16,192 nt of DNA from DAONLM01 sp035406685. Lineage in GTDB: Bacteria > Spirochaetota > GWE2-31-10 > MWDO01. Within the stretch, counting starts at the first letter, position 1. Each line of letters begins with the position of its first letter. The stretch lies in assembly GCA_035406685.1 (NCBI GenBank), contig DAONLM010000049.1:1-16192 (forward strand), read 5' to 3'. The notes below the pieces were generated by a model. It had not been told where the DNA came from. It saw nothing but the letters and a program-made list of their open reading frames with translations, and searched no databases. The translations under genes and the position numbers were made by a program. Of the stretch, positions 1-8,538 are shown piece by piece.

Positions 1-36
1 CATAAAATAATAATTTTTTAATTTTAGGAGTTTTTT

Positions 37-474
37 ATGAAAAACATCTTAATTAGTGTGAGTTTGGTGATTAGTTTATTAGTAGTATTATTATTAGGAT
101 GCCCTACTAATACACAGGACAACCCACAAAATAATAATACTAATAATACAAACCAGATAACCACAAAAATTGTCCCATCTAAATTTATGGTTGATGTCCC
201 TGATTCTATTCAAAATGACCCTAATGCGGGTCCTTTTGATCCTCGAAAGAGCGGATCTGGCAGTGGTAGCTATGCAAGAGATCAGATTGCTATGACTGTG
301 GAACAAATGCAAGGTGAGATTAAAAATATTCTTTTTCAACTGATGTATATTGATGAGATAGTAAAGGATCTATCACCTTCTGATACTCTTATTGAGGATA
401 AAACAATTACTATTACTCAAGAATTCATTGAAAAGATGAAATATTTTGCCCCAGATGATTTTGTTAGAGAGTAA
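37..474 (+). CDS. Lipoprotein, N-terminal part of an interrupted reading frame
   Basis: A 145-residue product starts at ATG 37, preceded by AGGAG with good spacing. The N-terminus is a classic lipoprotein signal peptide: K2 and N3, a long Leu/Val/Ile core, then lipobox L19-L20-G21-C22. Cys22 should therefore be lipidated and the protein membrane-anchored. Residues 24-42 form an Asn/Thr/Gln-rich flexible linker, followed by a soluble region with no family I recognise. The frame ends at TAA 472-474. The next reading frame (493-1530) lies in exactly the same phase, only six sense codons after that stop. The simplest reading is that this is the front third of one roughly 497-residue lipoprotein broken by a nonsense codon. 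A short stand-alone lipoprotein is the alternative. The function is unknown. Confidence 0.75.
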   Translation: MKNILISVSLVISLLVVLLLGCPTNTQDNPQNNNTNNTNQITTKIVPSKFMVDVPDSIQNDPNAGPFDPRKSGSGSGSYARDQIAMTVEQMQGEIKNILFQLMYIDEIVKDLSPSDTLIEDKTITITQEFIEKMKYFAPDDFVRE

Positions 475-492
475 ATTGATAGTTTTAAAGAT

Positions 493-1530
493 ATGATAGG
501 AACTGAATGGGGTATAAATCCTTTTTACTATAAAAATTCACCTGATCCAGATTTTAATAAACTCTATAAAGAGGTCTATATGGAGCAAACCTCAGATGAT
601 TACAAGAATATTCAAAATCAACAGGTTTATTGGTCAGACGATAAGAAAAAGATAAAAATTGTATGGGAAGATATTTTTGAAGGGACAAATGATATGATGA
701 ATAAGGCAAATTATAAGTATAGTACTATTTATAGTTTTGTCTATGATGATTCCAAAAAATTATCAAAGATGTTTTATATTCACGAACAATTCCAGGATGA
801 CCCAGTAGATAATTCCAATGACTTTAATCATACCAATTTCTATTCTATTACATTAAAAGAGGATTCGTCTAATGCCAATTTAGACGGGGTTTATATTATC
901 TATGAAAATGTAATTAATGATGACTTAAGTAATTATAGTTATAAAGCTGAGGGATATGCAGATGATAATGGTGGTTACTTAGAATCAACATATTCTTACA
1001 CAGATCCAATGAATAATAATATACCAGTAGTATGGAAATATAAAGAGGCTTTTGACGGAAATGGAGATGAAACATATTTTGCATGGTGGGAGAATGGAAC
1101 ATGGACAGAAGATACTGATTTAAGCGATGATTCTTATGTCAGTATGTATAATGATGAATGGCAAGAATTTGAGTCATATGATGAGACTATGAACGATAAT
1201 AGCTATGTAGACGATATATACAATACTGCAAGCGGAGTCACTATAATAACAATTGACACTACTCCGGATTCTTTCTTCCTTATTTATGGTGATCAATTAT
1301 CGCCGGGAGCATTGGACTATCTAAATGGAGAGAATATGTCACCTACCCCAGAACAAGAGGCAGAAGTAGCTGCTGTTATAGGAACAGCATATTCTGATGA
1401 AGCCGGGGATAAATTGTATATTTATTTCTATGACCAGACGGATGATACAAGTGTATATCTTTATGTATATGATTGGCAAAATACCTTTAAATACTACCTT
1501 GCACACGATAATGTAAATATCCAGCCATAG
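493..1530 (+). CDS. C-terminal part of the interrupted lipoprotein; unknown secreted acidic protein
   Basis: A 345-residue frame rich in Asp, Asn, Tyr and Trp, typical of surface or periplasmic beta-rich proteins. No domain is recognised. ATG 493 has no convincing ribosome binding site (the nearest purine stretch, AGAGAG, is about 20 bases upstream) and no signal peptide, which is odd for such a composition. It is in phase with the lipoprotein at 37-474, separated only by the TAA at 472-474. Read through, the junction would be FVRE-stop-IDSFKDMIG, a natural helical sequence. I therefore think it is the body of that lipoprotein rather than an independent gene. It ends at TAG 1528-1530, directly before a strong terminator hairpin. 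If the stop is real and not suppressed, this part would probably be untranslated. Confidence 0.6.
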   Translation: MIGTEWGINPFYYKNSPDPDFNKLYKEVYMEQTSDDYKNIQNQQVYWSDDKKKIKIVWEDIFEGTNDMMNKANYKYSTIYSFVYDDSKKLSKMFYIHEQFQDDPVDNSNDFNHTNFYSITLKEDSSNANLDGVYIIYENVINDDLSNYSYKAEGYADDNGGYLESTYSYTDPMNNNIPVVWKYKEAFDGNGDETYFAWWENGTWTEDTDLSDDSYVSMYNDEWQEFESYDETMNDNSYVDDIYNTASGVTIITIDTTPDSFFLIYGDQLSPGALDYLNGENMSPTPEQEAEVAAVIGTAYSDEAGDKLYIYFYDQTDDTSVYLYVYDWQNTFKYYLAHDNVNIQP

Positions 1531-1532
1531 AT

Positions 1533-1566
1533 AAAAAAGAGGCTATCATAAGATAGCCTCTTTTTT
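1533..1566. terminator. Bidirectional intrinsic terminator between lipoprotein and kamA
   Basis: A perfect 15-bp inverted repeat (1533-1547 and 1552-1566) with a 4-base ATAA loop. The GC-containing core is GAGGCTATC, and A-tracts and T-tracts flank it on each side. It sits three bases after the + strand stop codon and five bases from the kamA stop codon, so it can end transcription from both converging genes. Confidence 0.9.
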
Positions 1567-1570
1567 CTTT

Positions 1571-2869
1571 TTAATTATCATTATGATAGAGATATCTATT
1601 ACCCTCATAATTTCGTAGTATGATATTCCCATTTTCATCCTTCCCAATATAATAATCTGGTAAAATAGGAATTTTACCTCCCCCCCCAGGTGCATCTATA
1701 ACATAGTGAGGTATAGCATATCCGGATGTCCAACCTCTTAAATTTTCTATTATATTGATGCCAGTCTCAACAGGGGTTCTAAAATGAGCAGAGCCTACTA
1801 TAGGATCACATTGATATAAGTAGTAAGGTCTTACTCTAATCATTAATAATTTATGATAGAGACTCTTCATTGTCTCTGGATTATCATTTATATCTTTTAA
1901 AAGGACTGTTTGTGACCCCATAGGAATACCAGCATCTGCTATGCTGTTACATGCAAATTTCACCTCTTCTGTTATCTCATCTGGATGAGTAAAATGTATA
2001 CTCATATACAATGGGTGATATTTCTTAAGAATTCTTAAAAGATTCTTTGTAATTCTCATAGGAAGAACAACTGGGACTTTTGTACCTATTCTAATTATTT
2101 CAATATGTTTAATCTCTCTTAATTTACTCAAAATATAGTTTAGAGATATATCAGAAAGTGTTAAAGGATCTCCACCAGAAACAACGACATCTCTTATCTC
2201 TGGATGATTTTTAATATATTGTATTGCATTATTCCATCTAACAATATTTGGAGTATTAGAAACAGAATGAGAACCACCCACTATTCTTGATCTTGTACAG
2301 TATCTACAATTTGTAGAACAAAAAGAGGTTACAAGAAATAAAACTCTATCAGGATAGCGATGAACTATTCCTTCAACCGGGCTATCATGATCCTCTTTTA
2401 AAGGATCAATCGATTCTCCTTCTGAAATTATAATTTCATTTAATGATGGAATAACAGATTTTTGCAATGGGATTGAATTATAAACAACACCAGAATAATA
2501 TGGAGTTATTCTAAATGGCAATTTTTTCTCAATAAGAGTGTTATATTCCATATTTTTACCAAATATTTTCTCGAGGTCATCATATTTAGTTATGGAATTC
2601 TTTATCTGCCATCTCCAATTGTTCCAATTATCCCATCTTTCATTAGAAAAAAACTTCTCTTTGAATTCTTTAGACTCTTTACCAATTTTAAAATGAGATA
2701 AATAAGATTCGTTAATTTCCTCGATTTTTAATAGATTTGAATTAAAAGAAGTGCAATTTAATCCAGTAGAAGCAAAAAATCTACCCGAAGGATCGAGTTC
2801 TTCCGGCGGCGGCTCCTCCTCTTTTGATAGAAGTGAGACATCATCACCATGATTGTTAATTGTAGTCAT
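1571..2869 (-). CDS. kamA: Lysine 2,3-aminomutase (radical SAM, PLP-dependent)
   Basis: The 432-residue protein should interconvert L-lysine and L-beta-lysine using a 4Fe-4S cluster, S-adenosylmethionine and PLP in the cytoplasm. The cluster motif CX3CX2C is C184-C188-C191. The PLP lysine is K399 in the PGGGGKIP motif. By alignment with the clostridial enzyme, the substrate-contacting residues R134, D293 and D330 correspond to R193, D355 and D392. All are present, which favours lysine over glutamate as substrate and argues against the EF-P modifying EpmB type. The N-terminus has an unusual acidic, proline-containing stretch (EEEPPPEEL, about 17-25). The start is ATG 2869 with GGAGG upstream. 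No beta-lysine acetyltransferase or lysine 5,6-aminomutase genes are visible, so its role (lysine fermentation or beta-lysine osmolyte) is unresolved. Codons for the catalytic glycines include an 8-base homopolymer at 1680-1687. Confidence 0.93.
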   Translation of the reverse strand: MTTINNHGDDVSLLSKEEEPPPEELDPSGRFFASTGLNCTSFNSNLLKIEEINESYLSHFKIGKESKEFKEKFFSNERWDNWNNWRWQIKNSITKYDDLEKIFGKNMEYNTLIEKKLPFRITPYYSGVVYNSIPLQKSVIPSLNEIIISEGESIDPLKEDHDSPVEGIVHRYPDRVLFLVTSFCSTNCRYCTRSRIVGGSHSVSNTPNIVRWNNAIQYIKNHPEIRDVVVSGGDPLTLSDISLNYILSKLREIKHIEIIRIGTKVPVVLPMRITKNLLRILKKYHPLYMSIHFTHPDEITEEVKFACNSIADAGIPMGSQTVLLKDINDNPETMKSLYHKLLMIRVRPYYLYQCDPIVGSAHFRTPVETGINIIENLRGWTSGYAIPHYVIDAPGGGGKIPILPDYYIGKDENGNIILRNYEGNRYLYHNDN

Positions 2870-2915
2870 TTTTTATTCCTCCTTAAAATAAAAAATAAAT
2901 TTTATTTTGAATATA

Positions 2916-2943
2916 ATTATACATCTTTTTCGAAAAAATGCAA
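2916..2943 (-). promoter_or_regulatory. Probable kamA promoter
   Basis: On the minus strand, TTGCAT (2938-2943) and a perfect TATAAT (2916-2921) are separated by 16 bases, about 45 bases upstream of the kamA start codon. The spacer contains the palindrome TTTTTCGAAAAA, which may be only AT-rich coincidence or a small operator. It indicates that kamA is transcribed independently of the dcw operon, whose terminator lies just upstream. Confidence 0.6.
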
Positions 2944-3010
2944 TGTTTTTTTAAAAAAAATTAAAAAATTTTAATATAAAATAAAAAATAATTGAAACCT
3001 ACATATTGCT

Positions 3011-3045
3011 AAAAATTAAAAAGGCTCTCTTTTAATGAGAGCCTT
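3011..3045 (-). terminator. Intrinsic terminator of the dcw operon
   Basis: A 9-bp stem (GAGAGCCTT pairing with AAGGCTCTC, 3021-3029 and 3037-3045) with a 7-base loop, followed on the minus strand by a T-rich tail (TTTAATTTTT). It lies seven bases past the ftsZ stop codon and has a U-tract only in the minus orientation. Confidence 0.85.
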
Positions 3046-3052
3046 AATATAA

Positions 3053-4291
3053 CTAACTCTTTTTACTCAAATAATTCTTTCCCTCTTCACTATCTTTATC
3101 TTTAAACATCATCTTCTGCCTTCTCAGAAATGCTGGTTCCTCAATATTATCAAAACTCTTATCATCTTTAATCTTTAAGCCGGGTTGTGTTAACTTAATA
3201 AAATCCTGATAGGGATAAACTTTTAGATTGTTTTCTTCTTTCTTTTGCACCTCTTTTTGAATTTCTTCAGAATCAGATTTAATCTCAATATCATTTGGTG
3301 TTCTCTTGATCTTATTATTTTCTTTTTGGCTATCAAATTCTGTGGCAATTATTGTAACCTTTACTCTATCTTCAAGAGAATCATCAAATGATTGGCCAAC
3401 GATTATCAAAGCATCATCAGAGGCTATATTTTCAATAAACTTCATAACATCACTGAAACTCTTTAATTTCATCTTTGAAGAGCCTGCAACATTAACAAGA
3501 ATTGATTTAGCATTATTGACAAAAAGTTCTGGCATCAAAGGATTTTCTATTGCCATGGTCACAGCATCAACACTTGCATTCTCTCCTTTTCCTATCCCAA
3601 CTCCCATTAAGGCAATACCCTTATTAGCCATAATTGTTTTAACATCAGCAAAGTCAATATTAATTTCACCTGGATTTACAATTAAATCAGATATCCCCTG
3701 TACCCCCTGTTTTAAGACATCATCTGCTCTTCTCCATGCCTCAATTAATGTTATATCCTCATCCGAATTGAGTAAAGCCTGATTTGAAATAGTAATAACA
3801 GTATCACACTCTTTTCTTAAATTATTAATCCCTTCTTCAGCAATTGCCCCTTTTCTCTTTTTTTCAAAGTCAAAGGGTTTTGTAACAACAGCAACTGTCA
3901 GAATATCAAGTGATTTTGCTATTTTGGCAATTACTGGTGCTGCTCCTGTTCCGGTTCCACCACCCATTCCAGCAGCAATAAAAACCATATTTGCTCCCTT
4001 AAGTGCATCCTGTATCAATTCCTTTGATTCTTCTGCTGCATCTCTACCTATTTCTGGCATAGCACCAGCACCTCTACCACCAGTCAATTTCTCACCAATT
4101 ACGATCTTTCTTGTTGCCTTACAATTTTGCAATGCCTGCTTATCAGTGTTTACAGCAATAAATTCTACACCTCTTATACCAGCCTCAATCATTCTATTGA
4201 TAGAATTACAGCCCCCACCCCCTACACCTACAACTACTATCCTTGTGCATGCTGTGTTTGTTTCATAAAAATTAATGTTACTTGTCTGCAT
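3053..4291 (-). CDS. ftsZ: Cell division protein FtsZ
   Basis: A tubulin-like GTPase that polymerises into the Z-ring at mid-cell. The 412-residue protein has the GTP-binding signature GGGTGTG at 110-116. It also has an N-terminal nucleotide loop with GVGGGGCN (22-29), the AVNTD motif (46-50), and the T7 catalytic loop NIDFADV (211-217), whose D213 completes the neighbouring subunit's GTPase site. The core ends near residue 322 and is followed by a charged, disordered linker. The conserved C-terminal peptide for FtsA binding is recognisable as EEPAFLRRQ (384-392), but another 20 charged residues follow it, whereas the motif is usually almost terminal. The start is ATG 4291, with a G-rich ribosome binding site (GGGAGGGGAG). 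It is the last gene of the operon, 43 bases after ftsA. Confidence 0.98.
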   Translation of the reverse strand: MQTSNINFYETNTACTRIVVVGVGGGGCNSINRMIEAGIRGVEFIAVNTDKQALQNCKATRKIVIGEKLTGGRGAGAMPEIGRDAAEESKELIQDALKGANMVFIAAGMGGGTGTGAAPVIAKIAKSLDILTVAVVTKPFDFEKKRKGAIAEEGINNLRKECDTVITISNQALLNSDEDITLIEAWRRADDVLKQGVQGISDLIVNPGEINIDFADVKTIMANKGIALMGVGIGKGENASVDAVTMAIENPLMPELFVNNAKSILVNVAGSSKMKLKSFSDVMKFIENIASDDALIIVGQSFDDSLEDRVKVTIIATEFDSQKENNKIKRTPNDIEIKSDSEEIQKEVQKKEENNLKVYPYQDFIKLTQPGLKIKDDKSFDNIEEPAFLRRQKMMFKDKDSEEGKNYLSKKS

Positions 4292-4334
4292 ATCTCCCCT
4301 CCCAAAAATATATTTATTTTAATTTTTTTTCAAA

Positions 4335-5585
4335 TTAAAAAAATCCCTCTAAAATTGTCTTTACTTTCTTTAAAAATCCACCCTTATATTCCTCTTTTTT
4401 GGACTTGCTAAAAATATCATTACTCCTATTAAATCTTTCATATCCCCACAATATAAGACCATTCAAAACAGAATATTCTGGACCCGATATCTGATCCCCA
4501 AGCCCGGAGAATTTATGTGGATAACCAATTCTTGCTGAAGTCTCAAATATCTCCTGAGCAACATCAGTAATACCAGTAAGTAAAGATGTCCCACCAGTTA
4601 AAACAACACCACCGTTTATTTTATCAATAAATCCCTTTCTTGTTAAATCTTCTTTTATTATCTCAAAAATCTCTTCCACTCTTGGCCTTATTATATATAC
4701 AAGATCGGATCTTTTTACGATTTTAGGAATTCTGCCACCCACAGAAGGAATCTCTATAACTTCATCCTTACTAACATAGTCAAAACTTGCAACCCCATAA
4801 ACAACTTTAATCTTTTCAGCAGTGGCATAAGGCACCTTTAATCCAGCAATAATATCATTTGTGATTAAACACCCGCCAAGAGAATATATTGCATTATAGA
4901 ATGGTGCCTGCTCACAATATACGGTAACCTTTGCTGTCTCTGCCCCTAAATCTATTAAAAGAACTCCCAATTCTTTTTCATCTTCATATAAAATAGACTT
5001 TGCATTTGCAAGATTCTGTAATACCACATTTGATATTGAGAGTCCAGTCCTATCCATACTCTTAACTACATTCTGAATAGAAGAAATTCCAGTAGTGATT
5101 ATATGTATCTGACACTCGAGTCTTGTCCCTACCATACCAACTGGATATTTTATACCTTCCTGTCCATCTACTGTAAAATTTTGAGGTATAATGTGTAAAA
5201 TCTGCCTATCCATTGGAATAGCAACAGCCTTTGCTGCCTCTATTACTCTTGTTATATCAAATTCTCTTATCTCTTTATCATTTCCAGAAATTGCGACAAT
5301 TCCCTTAGAATTAAGAGATTCTACATTATTGCCAGAAACTCCAACTATAGCACTGGATATCTCCCTTCCAGCCTGAATTTCTGCCTGTTCAACTGCCTCA
5401 TTTATTGCCTTTACTACTGATTCAATGTTTATTATTATTCCATTTCTCATTCCACCTTTTGTATCTGATTTACCTATTCCGATAATAGAGATATTTCCAG
5501 TATCATTTATCTCTGATATAGCAACAGAAATTTTACTCGAACCTATATCAATTGCAACTATTAAATCATTTTCCTTCTGCCTCAA
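4335..5585 (-). CDS. ftsA: Cell division protein FtsA
   Basis: An actin-like ATPase that tethers FtsZ filaments to the membrane and recruits later divisome proteins. The 416-residue protein shows the phosphate-1 loop AIDIGSSK (11-18), phosphate-2 loop IDLGAETAKV (211-220) and the adenosine motif GGVVLTGGTSLL (325-336). The FtsA-specific 1C insertion lies between the first two motifs. The C-terminus GFLKKVKTILEGFF (403-416) is an amphipathic membrane-targeting helix after a Ser/Lys-rich linker. The start is TTG 5585: GGAG lies six bases upstream of it, and no in-frame ATG or GTG precedes the ftsQ stop. It follows ftsQ by 12 bases, and its ribosome binding site directly abuts that stop codon. 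Confidence 0.97.
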   Translation of the reverse strand: MRQKENDLIVAIDIGSSKISVAISEINDTGNISIIGIGKSDTKGGMRNGIIINIESVVKAINEAVEQAEIQAGREISSAIVGVSGNNVESLNSKGIVAISGNDKEIREFDITRVIEAAKAVAIPMDRQILHIIPQNFTVDGQEGIKYPVGMVGTRLECQIHIITTGISSIQNVVKSMDRTGLSISNVVLQNLANAKSILYEDEKELGVLLIDLGAETAKVTVYCEQAPFYNAIYSLGGCLITNDIIAGLKVPYATAEKIKVVYGVASFDYVSKDEVIEIPSVGGRIPKIVKRSDLVYIIRPRVEEIFEIIKEDLTRKGFIDKINGGVVLTGGTSLLTGITDVAQEIFETSARIGYPHKFSGLGDQISGPEYSVLNGLILWGYERFNRSNDIFSKSKKEEYKGGFLKKVKTILEGFF

Positions 5586-5597
5586 TTTATGCTCCTT

Positions 5598-6305
5598 TTA
5601 ATAGACAAACCCAAGTCCAGCATAATAAGGGGTGCTGCTCTTTATATCATTCTCTTTAAGATATAAAGAGAGAACAAACCCTTTCTTTAATAAATCGACA
5701 TTTATAAAATTTTTTAAATAGATATTTTCATTATTTCCATAATATTTTACAAAATAAATTAAATTAGGCTTTTTCTCACTTATATCTATACTTTCAATAT
5801 TTCTATATATATTACTATTTTTATTTTTTAAATCAAGTAAAATATCAATTATTTTTGAATATTTTTTTTCAAGAATTTTACCATAATCAAGATTCTGTTT
5901 TATATCAAAATTCAACAATGGAAGATTATCACTATCTTCAGATTCACTGAATATAACACAATTTTTATCAATAAACATTATTTTATTATTTATTATAAGT
6001 TTTGCAACCGGTTTTCTTATCCTTAAAAAAATAACAAGAGTATCCGGATATCTTATATTTACCTTATACTGATCCAAAAAAGCCTGCCTTGCAAGTCTAT
6101 TTTCCATATCAGAAATATTATATTCCCATACATATTTATCTGGCTGAATATCAAGATATCTTATAAATTTTTCATTATTAAGAGAAAAATCCTTATCAAT
6201 AACAATATTCTTTACTATAAAAAAATCCTTTGCTACAAATATCAATATAAAAGAAAGAATCACACTTATAACAAGAGCAAACGCAACTACATATTTAATC
6301 TTCAT
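5598..6305 (-). CDS. ftsQ: Cell division protein FtsQ/DivIB
   Basis: A bitopic divisome protein that links early and late division proteins. From ATG 6305 it is 235 residues: a short basic start (MKIK), one transmembrane helix (about 5-25), then an extracytoplasmic POTRA domain (about 29-98) with the typical FIVKNIVI strand and the end YPDTLVIFLRIRKPVA. A beta domain follows (about 100-235). The open frame extends 14 codons further upstream to 6347. I chose 6305 because the AGAGG ribosome binding site lies 10 bases before it, the Lys-rich start then directly precedes the membrane helix, and overlap with ftsW falls to 11 bases. Sequence conservation is low, as usual for this family. The call rests on topology, the POTRA pattern and its position between ftsW and ftsA. 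Confidence 0.88.
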   Translation of the reverse strand: MKIKYVVAFALVISVILSFILIFVAKDFFIVKNIVIDKDFSLNNEKFIRYLDIQPDKYVWEYNISDMENRLARQAFLDQYKVNIRYPDTLVIFLRIRKPVAKLIINNKIMFIDKNCVIFSESEDSDNLPLLNFDIKQNLDYGKILEKKYSKIIDILLDLKNKNSNIYRNIESIDISEKKPNLIYFVKYYGNNENIYLKNFINVDLLKKGFVLSLYLKENDIKSSTPYYAGLGFVY

Positions 6306-7422
6306 ATTCCAATTTCCTCTTATTAAAAGATATATTGAGTAATACACCTGTTAAAAACATAAAAACAATTAAAGAACTTCCCCCAGAACTTATAAAAGGT
6401 AGAGTAATACCAGTAGAAGGTAAAAGCCCAATAACAACTGATATATTTATAATTGATTGCAAGAATATAATAAGTGTAATTCCAGATGCAAGGAGATAAT
6501 AATATCTATTTTTACAACTCTTTGCAATATTGAATCCAGTAATTGTAATAATCATAAATAAAATTACAACAATAATAGCAAAAAATGCCCCACCTTCTTC
6601 TGCAATTATTGCAAAAATATAGTCATTCTGAGCCTCTGGAAGTCCAAAATTTTTCTGTGTGGACTCTCCTATTCCAACTCCAAAAGCCTTTCCAAGAGCA
6701 AAACATTTCATTGCCTGTATATACTGCCAGCCAGCACCGAGTGGATCAACCCATGGATTTAAAAATGCTAAAAATCTTTTTAATCTATACTGAGCAAATA
6801 TAAGCATTACAAATAATCCAAGAAAACCAGTTCCCAAAAGCATAAAAAATGTAACTAAATTAACACCGGATAAGAATAACATAATAAAAACAAGTAAAAT
6901 TAATATAAAAGAAGTGGAAAAATCTGGCTCAATAAATATAAGAAATATGATTAAAAAACTCATTATTAAAGGTGGCAATACACCTTTATAGAAATCCTTT
7001 ATTAATTCTTTTTTATTGGCAAGAACAGAACTTAAATAAAGTATTATTGAAATCTTTGCAAATTCTGATGGTTGAAACTGAATGAATGAAAAACTTATCC
7101 ATCTTTTTGCACCACTTACCTCTTTTCCAACAAATGGAAGTAGTGTAATTATTAATAGGACAATTGTCCCTATTACTATAAATTTAATATATTTTCTATA
7201 AAGATCAGGGCTAATAAAAAGAGCAGCAATAAATATAATCATGCCACAAAAAAAGTAGATACTCTGTCTTATTATATAGTAATATTCATTGTTATAAAAT
7301 TTTATGCCTGCTGGTTTACTTGCACTGTATAAAAAACCAAAACCGATGCCCACGAGTATGACAATACTTGCAATAAGAAAAACAGTGATAGAAGATTTTA
7401 CCTCTTTATTAGTCTCTTCCAT
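6295..7422 (-). CDS. ftsW: Peptidoglycan glycosyltransferase FtsW (SEDS family)
   Basis: A polytopic membrane enzyme polymerising lipid II at the septum with a partner class B PBP. The 375-residue protein has about ten hydrophobic segments and the SEDS hallmarks: GAKRWI (104-109), QPSEFAK (117-123), LPEAQNDYIFAIIAEE (261-276) and PSTGITLPFISSGG (335-348). D267 corresponds to the catalytic aspartate of the family. The start is ATG 7422 with AGGAT upstream, nine bases after mraY. FtsW rather than RodA is favoured by the dcw context. Its usual partner FtsI is not encoded in this operon and must lie elsewhere in the genome. Confidence 0.95.
   Translation of the reverse strand: MEETNKEVKSSITVFLIASIVILVGIGFGFLYSASKPAGIKFYNNEYYYIIRQSIYFFCGMIIFIAALFISPDLYRKYIKFIVIGTIVLLIITLLPFVGKEVSGAKRWISFSFIQFQPSEFAKISIILYLSSVLANKKELIKDFYKGVLPPLIMSFLIIFLIFIEPDFSTSFILILLVFIMLFLSGVNLVTFFMLLGTGFLGLFVMLIFAQYRLKRFLAFLNPWVDPLGAGWQYIQAMKCFALGKAFGVGIGESTQKNFGLPEAQNDYIFAIIAEEGGAFFAIIVVILFMIITITGFNIAKSCKNRYYYLLASGITLIIFLQSIINISVVIGLLPSTGITLPFISSGGSSLIVFMFLTGVLLNISFNKRKLEYED
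7158..7169. repeat. 12-bp palindrome GGACAATTGTCC within ftsW
   Basis: A third copy of the GACAATTGTC core, inside ftsW codons. It shares TAGGACAATTGTC (13 bases) with 12790-12802. Because it is coding sequence it may be coincidental. Confidence 0.45.
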
Positions 7423-7431
7423 GTTTTGATC

Positions 7432-8511
7432 CTATCTTAACTTTAATGAGCCAATAGCAATTATTGCTAAAATGCCACCTATTATCCAGAATCTTGTTAT
7501 TACTTTTGACTCCTGCCATCCCTTTAACTCAAAATGATGATGCAATGGCGCCATTAAGAATACTCTTTTTTTTCTTATTTTATAAGATAAAACCTGAATT
7601 ATTACAGATAGTGTCTCAAAAACAAAGACCCCACCTATTATTATTAGTAATAATTCCTGCTTTATCATTAAGGCAATTGTCCCTATAATTCCACCCAGGG
7701 ATATGGATCCAGTATCACCCATAAAAATTTGAGCAGGATGAGAATTAAACCATAAGAATGCGACAATTCCTCCAATCGCAGCAAGACAGTACACAAGCAC
7801 CTCACTTGCAAGCGGCAAATATGGTATATATAAATATTCTGCCATCTCTTTATGACCCGTCACATAGCTTAATAACCCAAAGGTAGCAAAAACCGGAACA
7901 AGTAGCCCACCTGCAAGCCCATCCAGTCCATCCGTTAAATTAACAGCATTTGAAAAACCAACTATAAAAAATACCCCAAAGGGTATATAAAATAACCATA
8001 TATCAATAAAAAAATTTTTAAAGAATGGTATTGCTATTTTGGTTGACGATGGACCGAAAATTAAATAAATTAAAATTGTAATAATTAATGCTACTATAAT
8101 TTGAGATATAAGTTTAAACCTGGCATGAAGTCCATCTGTTGATTTTCTTGTTATTTTAAGATAGTCATCTAAAAAACCTATAAAGGCAAATAGAATTGTC
8201 GCAAAGATAAGTATTACAATAAAAAGATTATTAAAATTTCCACAAATAATCATACTTATAATAATACTTATTACTATAAGAACACCACCCATGGTAGGTG
8301 TCCCGCTTTTACCTATATGAGACTGAGGACCTTCTTTTCTAATTATCTGGGATGCCTTCCATCTCTTCATTATCTCTATGAATGTTGGGAAAAAAATTAT
8401 TGCTATTAAAAATGAAATTATAAAAGCAACCACAGATCTAACTGTTATGTAGCCAAATACATTAAAAATGCTAATATATTTTTTTAATGAGTATAAAAAA
8501 TGGAAAAGCAT
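7432..8511 (-). CDS. mraY: Phospho-MurNAc-pentapeptide transferase MraY
   Basis: An integral membrane enzyme that transfers phospho-MurNAc-pentapeptide from UDP to undecaprenyl phosphate, making lipid I. At 359 residues it has normal family length, with about ten transmembrane helices. Signature motifs are GFLDDYLKI (112-120, the DD pair), NAVNLTDGLDGLAGG (188-202), FMGDTGS (263-269, Mg-binding Asp266) and APLHHHFE (321-328). The N-terminus (FNVFGYITVRS, about 16-26) matches the conserved family start, which supports ATG 8511. Directly before that ATG is an 11-base G-run element, GGGGGTGGGGG, in place of a normal Shine-Dalgarno sequence. The gene lies 27 bases after ftsL, where spirochaete clusters usually carry murF. 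Confidence 0.97.
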   Translation of the reverse strand: MLFHFLYSLKKYISIFNVFGYITVRSVVAFIISFLIAIIFFPTFIEIMKRWKASQIIRKEGPQSHIGKSGTPTMGGVLIVISIIISMIICGNFNNLFIVILIFATILFAFIGFLDDYLKITRKSTDGLHARFKLISQIIVALIITILIYLIFGPSSTKIAIPFFKNFFIDIWLFYIPFGVFFIVGFSNAVNLTDGLDGLAGGLLVPVFATFGLLSYVTGHKEMAEYLYIPYLPLASEVLVYCLAAIGGIVAFLWFNSHPAQIFMGDTGSISLGGIIGTIALMIKQELLLIIIGGVFVFETLSVIIQVLSYKIRKKRVFLMAPLHHHFELKGWQESKVITRFWIIGGILAIIAIGSLKLR

Positions 8512-8522
8512 CCCCCACCCCC
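8512..8522 (-). promoter_or_regulatory. G-tract ribosome binding site of mraY
   Basis: The minus strand reads GGGGGTGGGGG immediately before the mraY ATG. The first G-run is six bases from the start codon, a workable Shine-Dalgarno distance, but it matches the usual GGAGG poorly. Related G-rich sites precede rsmH (9730-9738) and ftsZ (4294-4303). Confidence 0.5.
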
Positions 8523-8538
8523 AATTTAAAAAAACTTT

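Noticed and set aside
3306..4268. Long open frames on the + strand opposite ftsZ (3306-3782 and 3924-4268)
   Set aside because: They are antisense shadows of a strongly conserved ftsZ, lack ribosome binding sites, and have low-complexity Ser/Pro/Ile composition.
6306..6347. Upstream extension of ftsQ by 14 codons
   Set aside because: It lies inside the ftsW coding region, and the AGAGG site and basic residues before the membrane helix support the start at 6305.
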